From: Planctomycetota bacterium
GTDB lineage: Bacteria > Planctomycetota > JAJSAM01
Reading direction: 5' to 3'
Length of the DNA stretch: 64,000 nucleotides
NCBI GenBank assembly: GCA_024274785.1
Contig: JAJSAM010000060.1
Span: 1 to 64,000 of the forward strand
Part shown: piece after piece, positions 1 to 8,435 of the stretch
Layout: each line of letters opens with the position of its first letter
Numbering within the stretch: the stretch's first letter is position 1
Made by a program: the position numbers and the translations under genes
The notes under the pieces: generated by a model
Told to the model about the DNA's origin: nothing
What the model saw: only the letters and a program-made list of their open reading frames with translations
Databases searched by the model: none

Positions 1-431
1 ACCGCGAAGACGCTTCGCGCTTCGCGCTGCCACGCTATTCGCGCACGAGGGGAGACGCCTCGATTCTCGCTCCGCTCGAATCTCGTCTTCTGATGATTGG
101 TCGAGCAAGACACCGGATCCTAAACACCGCGAAGACGCTTCGCGCTTCGCGCTGCCACGCTATTCGCGCACGAGGGGAGACGCCTCGATTCTCGCTCCGC
201 TCGAATCTCGTCTTCTGATGATTGGTCGAGCGAGACACCGGATCCTAAACACCGCGAAGACGCTTCGCGCTTCGCGCTGCCACGCTATTCTCACACGAGG
301 GGAGACGCCTCGATTCTCGCTCCGCTCGAATCTCGTCTTCTGATGATTGGTCGAGCGAGACACCGGACCCTAAACACCGCGAAGACGCTTCGCGCTTCGC
401 GCTGCCACACTATTCGCACACGGGGGGGGAC
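1..431. repeat. Tandem 125-bp direct repeat, about 3.4 copies
   Basis: Complete units begin at 1, 126 and 251. A fourth begins at 376 and stops matching near 431. Each unit opens with ACCGCGAAGACGCTTCGCGC and ends in a conserved CCTAAAC. Copies differ at only a few positions, for example GCAAGA in copy 1 against GCGAGA in copies 2 and 3. The period is not a multiple of three, so open frames across it shift between copies; I regard it as non-coding. Inside each unit are short inverted segments such as CGATTC...CGAATC. The array runs off the left edge, so its full length is unknown. Confidence 0.93.
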
Positions 432-578
432 GCCGGCATCAGCGGCTGGCTGATCATCCTGCCCGGGGCCGCTGCGGCCCTGCTTACCCTGATCGGCGCG
501 GGTATCCTGAGACTCTTCGAGAAGAAGCCGGCCGGGCCGTGCTCAATCGGGCAAAGGTCGGCTGGCGCACCTTCCTGA
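432..578 (+). pseudogene. Orphan C-terminal fragment of a membrane protein
   Basis: Directly after the last partial repeat unit a plus-strand frame reads as one hydrophobic helix (GISGWLIILPGAAAALLTLI) followed by a basic tail (RLFEKKPAGP), ending at TGA 576-578. The hydrophobic segment plus charged tail is what the end of a membrane protein looks like. The frame has no start codon or ribosome site of its own: upstream it continues into the tandem repeat. I infer the 3' remnant of a gene whose 5' part was replaced by the repeat array, or an assembly join. The family is not recognisable from 48 residues. Confidence 0.4.
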
Positions 579-631
579 GCACCAACGAGCAATCAAAGGC
601 GGAACCTCACCTCCGGGTCGTCCCTGCAGGA

Positions 632-2500
632 CTACTCCTCAGCGGCCACGTAACCCGCAATCGTCACCAGGAAGATCGGGCCGAAGTCATCCAGCTTCTT
701 CTGGCCTACACCGTGGATCCTCGTGAGTTCCCCCGGCGTGGACGGGCGGTCTCTTGCCATTTCGCGCAAGCTGCGGTCGCCGAAGACCACGTAGGCGGGG
801 ACGCCGCGGCTGTCGGCGATTTCCCGGCGGAGCTCGCGGAGGCGTTCGAAGAGACCCTGGTCGACGCCCTCCCAGGAATCTTCCTCGGCTCTCGCTCTCG
901 TCTTCCGGGGCCTCTTCCCCATCGCCGGCTCGGTGAGTTTCACCTCAATGCCGCCCTTCAGGACGTCCACCGAGCGCTGGTTCAGCTTCAGAATCGGACG
1001 GTTACCGGGGGTTCGGACCAGGAGTTCCTGCTGGATCAGCTGGTACACCAGGTTGGTGAGGCCCTTCTTGGGGATGTCCTTGAGCAGACCGAAAGTCGAT
1101 AGCCGGTCGTGGCCGCGCGAGCGCACCTGCTCGTTGACGACCCCGCGCAACACCGAGACCACATAACCGATCCCGAAGAGCTGTCCGGTGCGCGCCACCG
1201 CGGAGAGGATCTTCCGGGCGATCACCGTGGACTCGGCCATGACCTCGATGTCGCCCAGACAGACATCGCAGGCGCCACAGCCCTCTTCCTTTCGTTCATA
1301 CTCCTGCCCGAAGTGCCGGGCCAGCGCTTCATGCCGGCAGCGCAGCGATCCGCAGTAGTCCTGGATCTCGGTAAGGAGCTTCTCCTGGGCCGCGAGCAGG
1401 TCCTCCGACGCGCCACCGTCCTCAACACCGTGTCGGAGCAGGCTCTGCCAGCGGATCACGTCTGCATAGGAGTACATGAGCACACACTCCGCGGGCAGGC
1501 CGTCGCGACCCGCCCGGCCCGTCTCCTGCTGGAAGTGCTCGATGGACTGCGGCAGCGAGGCGTGGATCACCGCGCGCACGTCGGAGCGGTCGATGCCCAT
1601 GCCGAACGCCACCGTCGCGACGACCACGTCGAGACGCTCCGCGGCGAAATCCTCCTGGGTGCTCGTGCGCGTCTTCCGATCGAGCCCGGCGTGGTAGGCG
1701 GCGGCCCGGACCCCCTGTGTCACGAGCGATCCCGCCAGGCTCTCGGTGTCTTTCCGGGAGAGGCAGTAGACGATGGCCGCCCCCCCCCGGAGCCCATCGA
1801 GCACCTCCATCACCTGCCTCCTGAGATCGAGCTTCGGCCGCACCCGGTAGATGAGATTCGCGCGGTCGAAGTTTCCGACGAGCACCTTCGGGTCCCGGAG
1901 CCCGAGCTGGCTGACGATATCGCTGCGCACGCGCTCGGTAGCGGTAGCGGTGAACGCGTGGATGCTGGTCCCGGGGAACATCTCCCGCAGCCCCGCGAGC
2001 CGGCGGTACTCCGGGCGGAAGTCGTGTCCCCAGTGGCTGATGCAGTGGGCCTCGTCGATCGCGAACGCCCGGACCTCGATCTGCCGGAGCAGGTCGAGGA
2101 AGTTCTGCATCACCAGGCGCTCCGGGGAGACGAAGAGGAGCCGATAGCCTCCCGCCAGCGCCTCCCGGCGGATCTGGTGCTGCTCCTCGCCGGAGAGGTT
2201 GCTGTGCAGCGCCGCGGCGGGGTAGCCGCAGGCGGTGAGATCGTCGACCTGGTCCTTCATCAGCGAAATCAAGGGTGAAACGATGATGTCCGTCCCGCCC
2301 CGAACCGCCGCCGGCACCTGGTAGCAGAGCGACTTGCCGCTGCCGGTCGCGAGGACCACCAGGGAATCGCGGCCTTTGATGCCCGCTTCGATCGCCTCGG
2401 CCTGCAACGGCCGAAGTTCATCGAATCCCCAGTAACGGCGAATGATCTCCGTTACGGATGGCGAGGTGGCGTCACTCATCAGCTCGGCGTGGACTTCCAT
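632..2500 (-). CDS. recQ: ATP-dependent DNA helicase RecQ
   Basis: A 3'-to-5' superfamily 2 helicase used in recombinational repair and fork processing. At 622 residues it has the full RecQ layout: Walker A (TGSGKS, about residues 52-57), the DEAH box (residues 149-152, IDEAHCISHWGHD), the helicase C domain with the QETGRAGRDG motif, the RQC zinc site (CRHE...CGACDVC) and a C-terminal HRDC domain (about 540-615). The ATG at 2500 is preceded by GGAGG four bases upstream, better than the next ATG seven codons later. It stands alone on the minus strand, 168 bases downstream of dodecin. Confidence 0.96.
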   Translation of the reverse strand: MEVHAELMSDATSPSVTEIIRRYWGFDELRPLQAEAIEAGIKGRDSLVVLATGSGKSLCYQVPAAVRGGTDIIVSPLISLMKDQVDDLTACGYPAAALHSNLSGEEQHQIRREALAGGYRLLFVSPERLVMQNFLDLLRQIEVRAFAIDEAHCISHWGHDFRPEYRRLAGLREMFPGTSIHAFTATATERVRSDIVSQLGLRDPKVLVGNFDRANLIYRVRPKLDLRRQVMEVLDGLRGGAAIVYCLSRKDTESLAGSLVTQGVRAAAYHAGLDRKTRTSTQEDFAAERLDVVVATVAFGMGIDRSDVRAVIHASLPQSIEHFQQETGRAGRDGLPAECVLMYSYADVIRWQSLLRHGVEDGGASEDLLAAQEKLLTEIQDYCGSLRCRHEALARHFGQEYERKEEGCGACDVCLGDIEVMAESTVIARKILSAVARTGQLFGIGYVVSVLRGVVNEQVRSRGHDRLSTFGLLKDIPKKGLTNLVYQLIQQELLVRTPGNRPILKLNQRSVDVLKGGIEVKLTEPAMGKRPRKTRARAEEDSWEGVDQGLFERLRELRREIADSRGVPAYVVFGDRSLREMARDRPSTPGELTRIHGVGQKKLDDFGPIFLVTIAGYVAAEE

Positions 2501-2667
2501 GGCCCCTCCGGCGGCGGTCAGGCGCCGGGAAGGGTATCAGGTCGGACTGACACGATTGGTCCAGGGGGCTCAGGTCGGGCGCCGCGATGGTCCGGAAGAC
2601 GGTCGCCGTTGGTGGTGCGCGGTCGTCCGGGGAGCTACCGGAGTCCCGTTGATGGCCCGTAAGCAAG

Positions 2668-2874
2668 CTACTCGTCGAGCTTGAAGCCGATCTTCAGGGT
2701 CACCTGGTACTGGGAGACGGCGCCGTCCTGGATCCGGCCGCGCGACTCGACCACTTCGAACCAGCCGATGTTCTTCACGGTGGTGGCGGCCTTTCTGACG
2801 GCGGTGTTGATGGCGTCCGTCACGGACACGGTGGAGGTTCCGACCACTTCGATCTTCTTGTAGACGCTGTCCAC
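2668..2874 (-). CDS. Dodecin family flavin-binding protein
   Basis: A 68-residue protein matching dodecins, which form hollow dodecamers that bind riboflavin or FMN pairs and buffer or store flavin in the cytoplasm. The family pattern is clear: an N-terminal strand (VYKKIEVVGTSTVSVTDAI), a single helix (NTAVRKAATTVKNI), and two strands carrying the conserved W-F-E-V segment and a Q-V-T-L-K-I-G-F-K-L ending. The start is GTG at 2872-2874 with GGGAG six bases upstream. It probably shares a direction of transcription with recQ, but the spacing suggests an independent unit. Confidence 0.93.
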   Translation of the reverse strand: MDSVYKKIEVVGTSTVSVTDAINTAVRKAATTVKNIGWFEVVESRGRIQDGAVSQYQVTLKIGFKLDE

Positions 2875-2958
2875 GATCTGCTCCCTCGGTTAACCGAATG
2901 CAGCTGCTGCCCACTTGGCCGGAAATGGTAACCGGCCGACCGCGGTCCGTCCCGTTTC

Positions 2959-3315
2959 TCAGTTTCCGTACTTGTTGGACAACCAGTTCACGAGGGACTT
3001 GACATCCATCGGAGCGAGCAGGGCCCCGCGTTCCTTGCAGAACTGGATCTGGGCCTCCCACTCCAGCCTGGACTTCCGGGCCTTCTTGATCGGGGTCTTG
3101 GAGTGGCACCCGGAACAACTGGACGTGAGCATCATCTTCGCCCGGTCGTCCGACAGGATGGGAACCTGGATCCCGGACGACGTGGGTTTCGCGCCGCGCA
3201 GAGGTGTGCCATCGTCGAGAGCATCGTAGGGATCTTCCCCTCCGCAGGATGAGAGGAACAGGGGGACGACGGTAAGGACCACGAGAAACAGGCCGATTCC
3301 AGCTATGGCACGCAT
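2959..3315 (-). CDS. Small cytochrome c-type lipoprotein
   Basis: 118 residues. It has a signal peptide ending in a lipobox (LFLSSC, Cys24) and one haem-binding motif, C67-S-G-C-H71, with Met103 in a plausible axial position. The later part (SRLEWEAQI...DVKSLVNWLSNKYG) resembles the short class I cytochrome c domains of exported proteins, so a membrane-anchored periplasmic electron carrier is likely. A frame extends upstream to 3444, but the ATG at 3315 has GGAGG six bases ahead and starts exactly at the signal peptide. The electron partner is not visible here. Confidence 0.75.
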   Translation of the reverse strand: MRAIAGIGLFLVVLTVVPLFLSSCGGEDPYDALDDGTPLRGAKPTSSGIQVPILSDDRAKMMLTSSCSGCHSKTPIKKARKSRLEWEAQIQFCKERGALLAPMDVKSLVNWLSNKYGN

Positions 3316-3560
3316 GCTCAACCTCCGCTGATTGGATCCCGCCATTCTATCCGGGCATGGAATTCGCGAATACGGAAACCACCCGGGCGGAGTGTTCGTG
3401 CTGCTGCCGGGAACTGCGGAATATTCCCCGATTTCGGGCTGCACTCACCCTCGCGCCGTCTTCGGGACGGACCGGTTTTGCTGCTAGAATTGGATGAGTT
3501 CTCTCACGCGTCCGGCGAAGGCGCGCGAAATCAACACCACCCCCTTGAAAGGCGGTTTCC

Positions 3561-3815
3561 ATGACCCGGATCCTGGAGAAAGCCGACGTCGTCATCTCCC
3601 CCGAGCACTGCAAGGGCTGCGGGCTCTGCGTTTCGGTCTGCCCGAAGGAAGTACTCTCCCTCACGGATGGCTTCAACAGCCAGGGCTACCACCCGGCGGC
3701 CTACAGCGGCGAGAACTGCAACGGCTGCGGGTACTGCTTCTACGCCTGTCCCGAGCCCGCGGCAGTGACCGTCTACAAGAAGGGCGCGGAAGTCCCCTCA
3801 GAGGAGGTGGCCTGA
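3561..3815 (+). CDS. korD: 2-oxoacid:ferredoxin oxidoreductase, delta (2x[4Fe-4S] ferredoxin) subunit
   Basis: An 84-residue ferredoxin with two four-cysteine clusters ([12 protein letters not shown] and [12 protein letters not shown]), each ligating a [4Fe-4S] centre. As the first gene of the operon it is the electron-carrying delta subunit of a 2-oxoacid:ferredoxin oxidoreductase. The ATG at 3561 follows GAAAGGCGG. Its TGA overlaps the ATG of the alpha gene (TGATG at 3813-3817), so translation is coupled. Whether the complex prefers 2-oxoglutarate, pyruvate or branched-chain oxoacids cannot be fixed from sequence; the kor symbol is a best guess and vor is possible. Confidence 0.88.
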   Translation: MTRILEKADVVISPEHCKGCGLCVSVCPKEVLSLTDGFNSQGYHPAAYSGENCNGCGYCFYACPEPAAVTVYKKGAEVPSEEVA

Positions 3816-4876
3816 TGGCCACGGAATTCATCAAGGGCAATGACGCCATCGTCAAGGCCGCGCTGCTCGCGGGATGCCAGTCCTATTACGGCTACCCCAT
3901 CACCCCGGCCAGCGAGATCGCCCACGCCGCGGCGAAGTACTTCCCGCGGATGAACCGGACGTTCTTGCAGGCCGAGAGCGAGATCGCCGCGATCCAGATG
4001 GTCTACGGCGCCTCCTCCGCGGGCGAGCGGACGATGACCGCATCCTCTTCCCCGGGCATCAGCCTGAAGCAGGAGGGGCTCAGCTATCTCGCGGGCTCCG
4101 AGCTGCCCTGCGTGGTGGTCGACATCATGCGCGGGGGCCCGGGACTCGGGAATATCGCCCCGGAGCAGGCCGACTACTACCAGATGGTGAAGGGCGGCGG
4201 CCACGGCAGCTACCGGGTCCTCTGCCTGGCCCCGAACGGCGCCCAGGAGATGTGCGACCTGACGGTGCTCGCCTTTGAGCTGGCCGACCGGTACCGGAAC
4301 CCCGTCGCCATCCTCGCGGACGGCTACATCGGCCAGATGATGGAGCCGGTGCAGTTCCCTGCACCGGTCAGGGACATCCCGGCGAAGCCCTGGGCCCTCT
4401 GCGGCGAGGTGATCCCGCGGGTCCTGATCAACTCCATCTACATGGAACCGGACCAGCTCGAGGCGCACAGCCACCATCTCCAGGCCAAGTACGCGGAGAT
4501 GGAAGAGAACGAGGTGCGGTTCCAGGACTACCGGACCGAGGATGCGGACTTCGTGCTCGTGGGCTACGGCATCGTCAGCCGCATCCTCCGCTCCGTCGTC
4601 GACGCCTGCCGCGAGCAGGGTCACCAGGTCGGCCTGCTTCGCCCCATCACCCTCTTCCCGTTCCCGAAGATCCGGATCGCCGAACTGGCGGATCAGGTGA
4701 AAGCGTTCATGGCGATCGAGCTCTCCGCCGGCCAGATGGTGGACGATGTCCGCCTGGCGGTGAATGGCAGAAAGCCCGTCGAGTTCTACGGGCGGATGGG
4801 CGGCAACGTGCCGACCGTCGAGGAGATCCTCGCGGTGGTCCTCGAGAAGCTCTCCGCAACCCCGGCAGTGGCCTGA
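3815..4876 (+). CDS. korA: 2-oxoacid:ferredoxin oxidoreductase, alpha subunit
   Basis: 353 residues, the separate alpha subunit of the KOR/VOR class of CoA-dependent oxoacid ferredoxin oxidoreductases. The N-terminal pyrimidine-binding domain holds the family motif [15 protein letters not shown] and the core [17 protein letters not shown]; the C-terminal transketolase-like domain includes [19 protein letters not shown] and [11 protein letters not shown]. The frame opens further upstream, but the ATG at 3815 overlaps the korD stop and gives the usual family length. Eleven bases and a GAGGAGGACTGAT ribosome site separate it from the beta-gamma gene. Confidence 0.9.
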   Translation: MATEFIKGNDAIVKAALLAGCQSYYGYPITPASEIAHAAAKYFPRMNRTFLQAESEIAAIQMVYGASSAGERTMTASSSPGISLKQEGLSYLAGSELPCVVVDIMRGGPGLGNIAPEQADYYQMVKGGGHGSYRVLCLAPNGAQEMCDLTVLAFELADRYRNPVAILADGYIGQMMEPVQFPAPVRDIPAKPWALCGEVIPRVLINSIYMEPDQLEAHSHHLQAKYAEMEENEVRFQDYRTEDADFVLVGYGIVSRILRSVVDACREQGHQVGLLRPITLFPFPKIRIAELADQVKAFMAIELSAGQMVDDVRLAVNGRKPVEFYGRMGGNVPTVEEILAVVLEKLSATPAVA

Positions 4877-4887
4877 GGAGGACTGAT

Positions 4888-6315
<1,428 letters not shown>

Positions 6316-6317
6316 CC

Positions 6318-6824
6318 ATGCCCGAAACAACCACCGAAGACATCCTGAAGAGCGCCATCCTCCTCGAGAAGCGGGGCCGCGCGTTTTACAAGAAGATCGC
6401 GAAGCAGACCGAGTTTCCGGCTGTTACGGAGTTCTTCAACATGATGGCCGCGGAGGAAGAGACGCACGTGGCCATGCTCACCGAGCAGTACCGGAGCTAC
6501 CAGGAGAGCGGCCACTTCAAGTCCACGGAGTACGGCGAGGACGATGCGTTCAGCGGCGTGGCCACCAAGGTGCTCTCGGACAAGCTGAAGGGTGAGATCT
6601 CCGCCGCCGACTTCGAGGCCGCCGCCATCGGCGCCGCGATGTCGATGGAGCAGCGGGCGATCGACCTCTACGCCGACCGCGCCAGGGTCGCCACCGACGA
6701 GCACGAGAAGGCCCTCTACACCTGGCTCGCCGACTGGGAGCGCGGCCACCTCACGTTCCTCGCCGAGGTGGACCAGGAGCTTCGCGAAGAGGTCTGGAAC
6801 GACAACAGCTTCTGGCCGATGTAG
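6318..6824 (+). CDS. Rubrerythrin-type ferritin-like diiron protein
   Basis: 168 residues forming one four-helix ferritin-like domain. The diiron ligands are seen as ExxH motifs in helices 2 and 4 (AAEEETHVAML and WLADWERGHLTFL) with a Glu in EKRGRAFYKKIA and another in AAAIGAAMSMEQRA. The C-terminal rubredoxin domain of classical rubrerythrin is absent. The family reduces peroxide or protects oxygen-labile iron enzymes. It is the last gene of the oxidoreductase operon, two bases after korB, so protecting the ferredoxin-dependent complex is a reasonable inferred role. Confidence 0.85.
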   Translation: MPETTTEDILKSAILLEKRGRAFYKKIAKQTEFPAVTEFFNMMAAEEETHVAMLTEQYRSYQESGHFKSTEYGEDDAFSGVATKVLSDKLKGEISAADFEAAAIGAAMSMEQRAIDLYADRARVATDEHEKALYTWLADWERGHLTFLAEVDQELREEVWNDNSFWPM

Positions 6825-6913
6825 GCGGGAAGTCCGAAGCGGAACTTCGCGCGGCGGAAGCCCTTCCGTCGGTCTCTTCCGGCGCGGCGAGCACAGAATC
6901 GAAGTGCCAGACG

Positions 6914-6935
6914 CCTTGTCCCGCGTGGGACAAGG
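6914..6935. other. Perfect palindrome with 9-bp arms, left of vapBC
   Basis: CCTTGTCCC-GCGT-GGGACAAGG. It lies 90 bases after the rubrerythrin stop and about 195 bases before vapB. The 305 bases between the two genes (6825-7129) hold no other convincing feature. Almost the same palindrome recurs just beyond vapC (7819-7840). No T-run follows it, so it is a weak terminator candidate; an operator or recombination arm is as likely. Confidence 0.6.
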
Positions 6936-7113
6936 ATTCCCGGCATGGCCGACACGGGAATCGCCCCCCGGGCGCGGCTTCGCCTTGAGGGTCAGCTGTG
7001 CTGCAGTACCGACGTTGGAGATCTTCGCGGCACTCGCAGATCCTTCGTGACGTTCCCGGACTGCCAGCACGGTCGATACGGAGATCGCCCCTCCATTGCG
7101 GCTGGGCCACGCT

Positions 7114-7122
7114 GTGTTACAC
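7114..7122. promoter_or_regulatory. Possible autoregulatory operator of the vapBC operon
   Basis: GTGT-T-ACAC is a small dyad ending eight bases before the vapB ATG and followed by an AT-rich TGTATATATG. VapB antitoxins normally bind a palindrome in their own promoter, so position and symmetry fit. Inferred only. Confidence 0.3.
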
Positions 7123-7129
7123 TGTATAT

Positions 7130-7363
7130 ATGAGTACGACAATAACGATCCGAACGGATCTCGAGCTCCGCGACGCCCTGAAGAGGCGTGCGGAGGAGGA
7201 GGGCTTGACCCTCTCGGAGTTCCTGCGCGGAATCCTCGAGAGGGAGGTCTCGCGCGGCCCTCTGGGCGACCTCGTCGGTCACCTGCGTGGCAAGTTGCGC
7301 CTCTCGGGGCCGGAAAGAGACTCCTGGCGAGCGGCGCTCCGTGAGCGGAACTGGCGTACGTGA
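7130..7363 (+). CDS. vapB: Ribbon-helix-helix-type antitoxin (VapB-like)
   Basis: 77 residues. The N-terminus (MSTTITIRTDLELRDALKRR) is a classical ribbon-helix-helix DNA-binding strand and helix, followed by EEEGLTLSEFLRGILEREV. The C-terminal half is charged and would wrap the toxin. The start at 7130 lies in ATATATGAG without a clear ribosome site. The stop overlaps the toxin start by four bases (GTGA at 7360-7363), the usual antitoxin-toxin coupling. A CopG/FitA-like name would be equally acceptable. Confidence 0.8.
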   Translation: MSTTITIRTDLELRDALKRRAEEEGLTLSEFLRGILEREVSRGPLGDLVGHLRGKLRLSGPERDSWRAALRERNWRT

Positions 7364-7806
7364 GGACCTGGCTCGTCGATACCGGTCCCCTCGTCGCCTA
7401 TCTCGACGCCGGCGATCCGGGACACACCCGCGTCGTCGATGCACTCGACCCTTTCGTGGGGCAACTCGTCACAAGCAGTGCCGTGGTGACGGAGACCATG
7501 CACTTCGTCTCGGCCGGGTCGTCCGGGCCCCGCCTCCTCGCCGAGTTCTTCGCCGCGAGCCGCATGACCATCCACGACCTCTGCCGACCACCGGAACTCG
7601 GCGAAGCCGTCCGACTCATGGAAAAGTACGAAGATGTCCCGATGGACTTCGCCGATGCCACGCTGGTGCTGCTCGCCGAGGCGCTCGAGATCGATGAGAT
7701 CGCGACGCTCGACCGCCGGGGCTTCTCGGCGTTCCGGACCCGACCGGGCCGGGCGCTCCAACTGGTGCTCGACGAAACGGGGCACGGCAAGAGGCGTCGT
7801 CGGTGA
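7360..7806 (+). CDS. vapC: PIN-domain ribonuclease toxin (VapC-like)
   Basis: 148 residues, one PIN domain. The four acidic metal-binding residues are in place: Asp in LVDTGPLVAYLD, Glu in VVTETMHF, Asp in MDFADATLV and Asp in ATLDRRGFSAF. Characterised VapC toxins cleave tRNA or rRNA and are neutralised by the cognate VapB. It starts at GTG 7360 inside the antitoxin stop. The C-terminal tail (GHGKRRRR) is unusually basic. The cassette is flanked by two near-identical palindromes. Confidence 0.86.
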   Translation: MRTWLVDTGPLVAYLDAGDPGHTRVVDALDPFVGQLVTSSAVVTETMHFVSAGSSGPRLLAEFFAASRMTIHDLCRPPELGEAVRLMEKYEDVPMDFADATLVLLAEALEIDEIATLDRRGFSAFRTRPGRALQLVLDETGHGKRRRR

Positions 7807-7818
7807 CGGAGAGCCCTC

Positions 7819-7840
7819 CCATGTCCCGGGTGGGACATGG
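7819..7840. other. Perfect palindrome with 9-bp arms, right of vapBC
   Basis: CCATGTCCC-GGGT-GGGACATGG, 12 bases after the vapC stop. It shares the core TGTCCC-N4-GGGACA with the element at 6914-6935. The second-position change in the left arm (CCT to CCA) is matched in the right arm (AGG to TGG), so pairing is kept. Confidence 0.6.
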
Positions 7841-7910
7841 TTGAATAGTCAGGCTGAGCTTCCCCCCGGGTACGATCGACCTGCCCCCCACCTGAACAGG
7901 AGTCACACTC

Positions 7911-8189
7911 ATGAACATCACTATCGGCGAACTGGTGATCTGGGTCATCGTCGGCGCCCTCGCCGGGTCGTTTACCGGCATGCTCTTCTCCCGCAAGAAG
8001 GAAGGGTTCGGGAAGTGGGGGAACCTGGCGATCGGCATGATCGGTGCGCTCATCGGCGGCGTGATCTTCGACGCCCTGAACATCGATCTCGGGCTCGGCG
8101 AGGTGAAGATCACATTCGAGGATCTGATCTCCGCGTTTGCCGGTTCGATGCTGCTCCTCATCGTGATCCGGATGTTACGGGGGAAGTGA
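7911..8189 (+). CDS. GlsB/YeaQ/YmgE-family small membrane protein
   Basis: 92 residues with three hydrophobic segments (about 5-25, 37-55 and 70-88). The glycine-rich pattern GALAGSFTGMLFSRKKEGFGKWGNLAIGMIGALIGG is typical of the transglycosylase-associated GlsB/YeaQ family, linked to envelope stress but without a proven reaction. The ATG follows AGGAG at good distance. It stands alone between the toxin cassette and the TPR metallopeptidase. Confidence 0.75.
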   Translation: MNITIGELVIWVIVGALAGSFTGMLFSRKKEGFGKWGNLAIGMIGALIGGVIFDALNIDLGLGEVKITFEDLISAFAGSMLLLIVIRMLRGK

Positions 8190-8380
8190 AGCGGGCATGA
8201 TCCGTTCAGGAACGCAGGTTCCGGGGGATGGGCGGTCTGGGTTGATGCTCAGTGAGCGACACACCGGCACAGGCGCTACTTCCTCGGAAGGAGCAGCGAA
8301 CCTCCGACGAGTGCCAATGCCGTCACGCGGCTCAAGCGGATTCGGCACAACCATTACGGCTGGCACTACGCTACCTATGC

Positions 8381-8395
8381 CCTCCACATTGGAGG
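8381..8395. promoter_or_regulatory. Palindrome upstream of the TPR metallopeptidase promoter
   Basis: CCTCCA-CAT-TGGAGG is a perfect six-base dyad lying just upstream of the proposed -35 at 8401. Its position suits a repressor or activator site. Function is inferred from symmetry alone. Confidence 0.3.
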
Positions 8396-8400
8396 TCTGT

Positions 8401-8430
8401 TACCGGTAGCGCCGGCGCACGCATACAATG
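8401..8430 (+). promoter_or_regulatory. Candidate promoter giving a leaderless transcript
   Basis: TTACCG (8401-8406), an 18-base spacer and TACAAT (8425-8430). The GTG start of the next gene lies about six bases after the -10, where transcription would begin, and no ribosome site fits between. A leaderless mRNA is therefore likely if this promoter is real. Confidence 0.4.
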
Positions 8431-8435
8431 GCCGG

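Noticed and set aside
35-363. Two 67-codon minus-strand frames in the tandem repeat
   Set aside because: They are the same repeat read in two frames because the 125-bp period is not a multiple of three; they have no ribosome site and low-complexity Arg-rich translation.
1-431. CRISPR array
   Set aside because: The units follow each other directly and are 125 bp long; there are no unique spacers between short repeats and no cas genes.
8361-8380. Sigma-54 promoter at TGGCAC upstream of the TPR metallopeptidase
   Set aside because: TGGCAC is present but the -12 element TTGC is missing at the right distance; the sigma-70-like boxes at 8401-8430 fit better.
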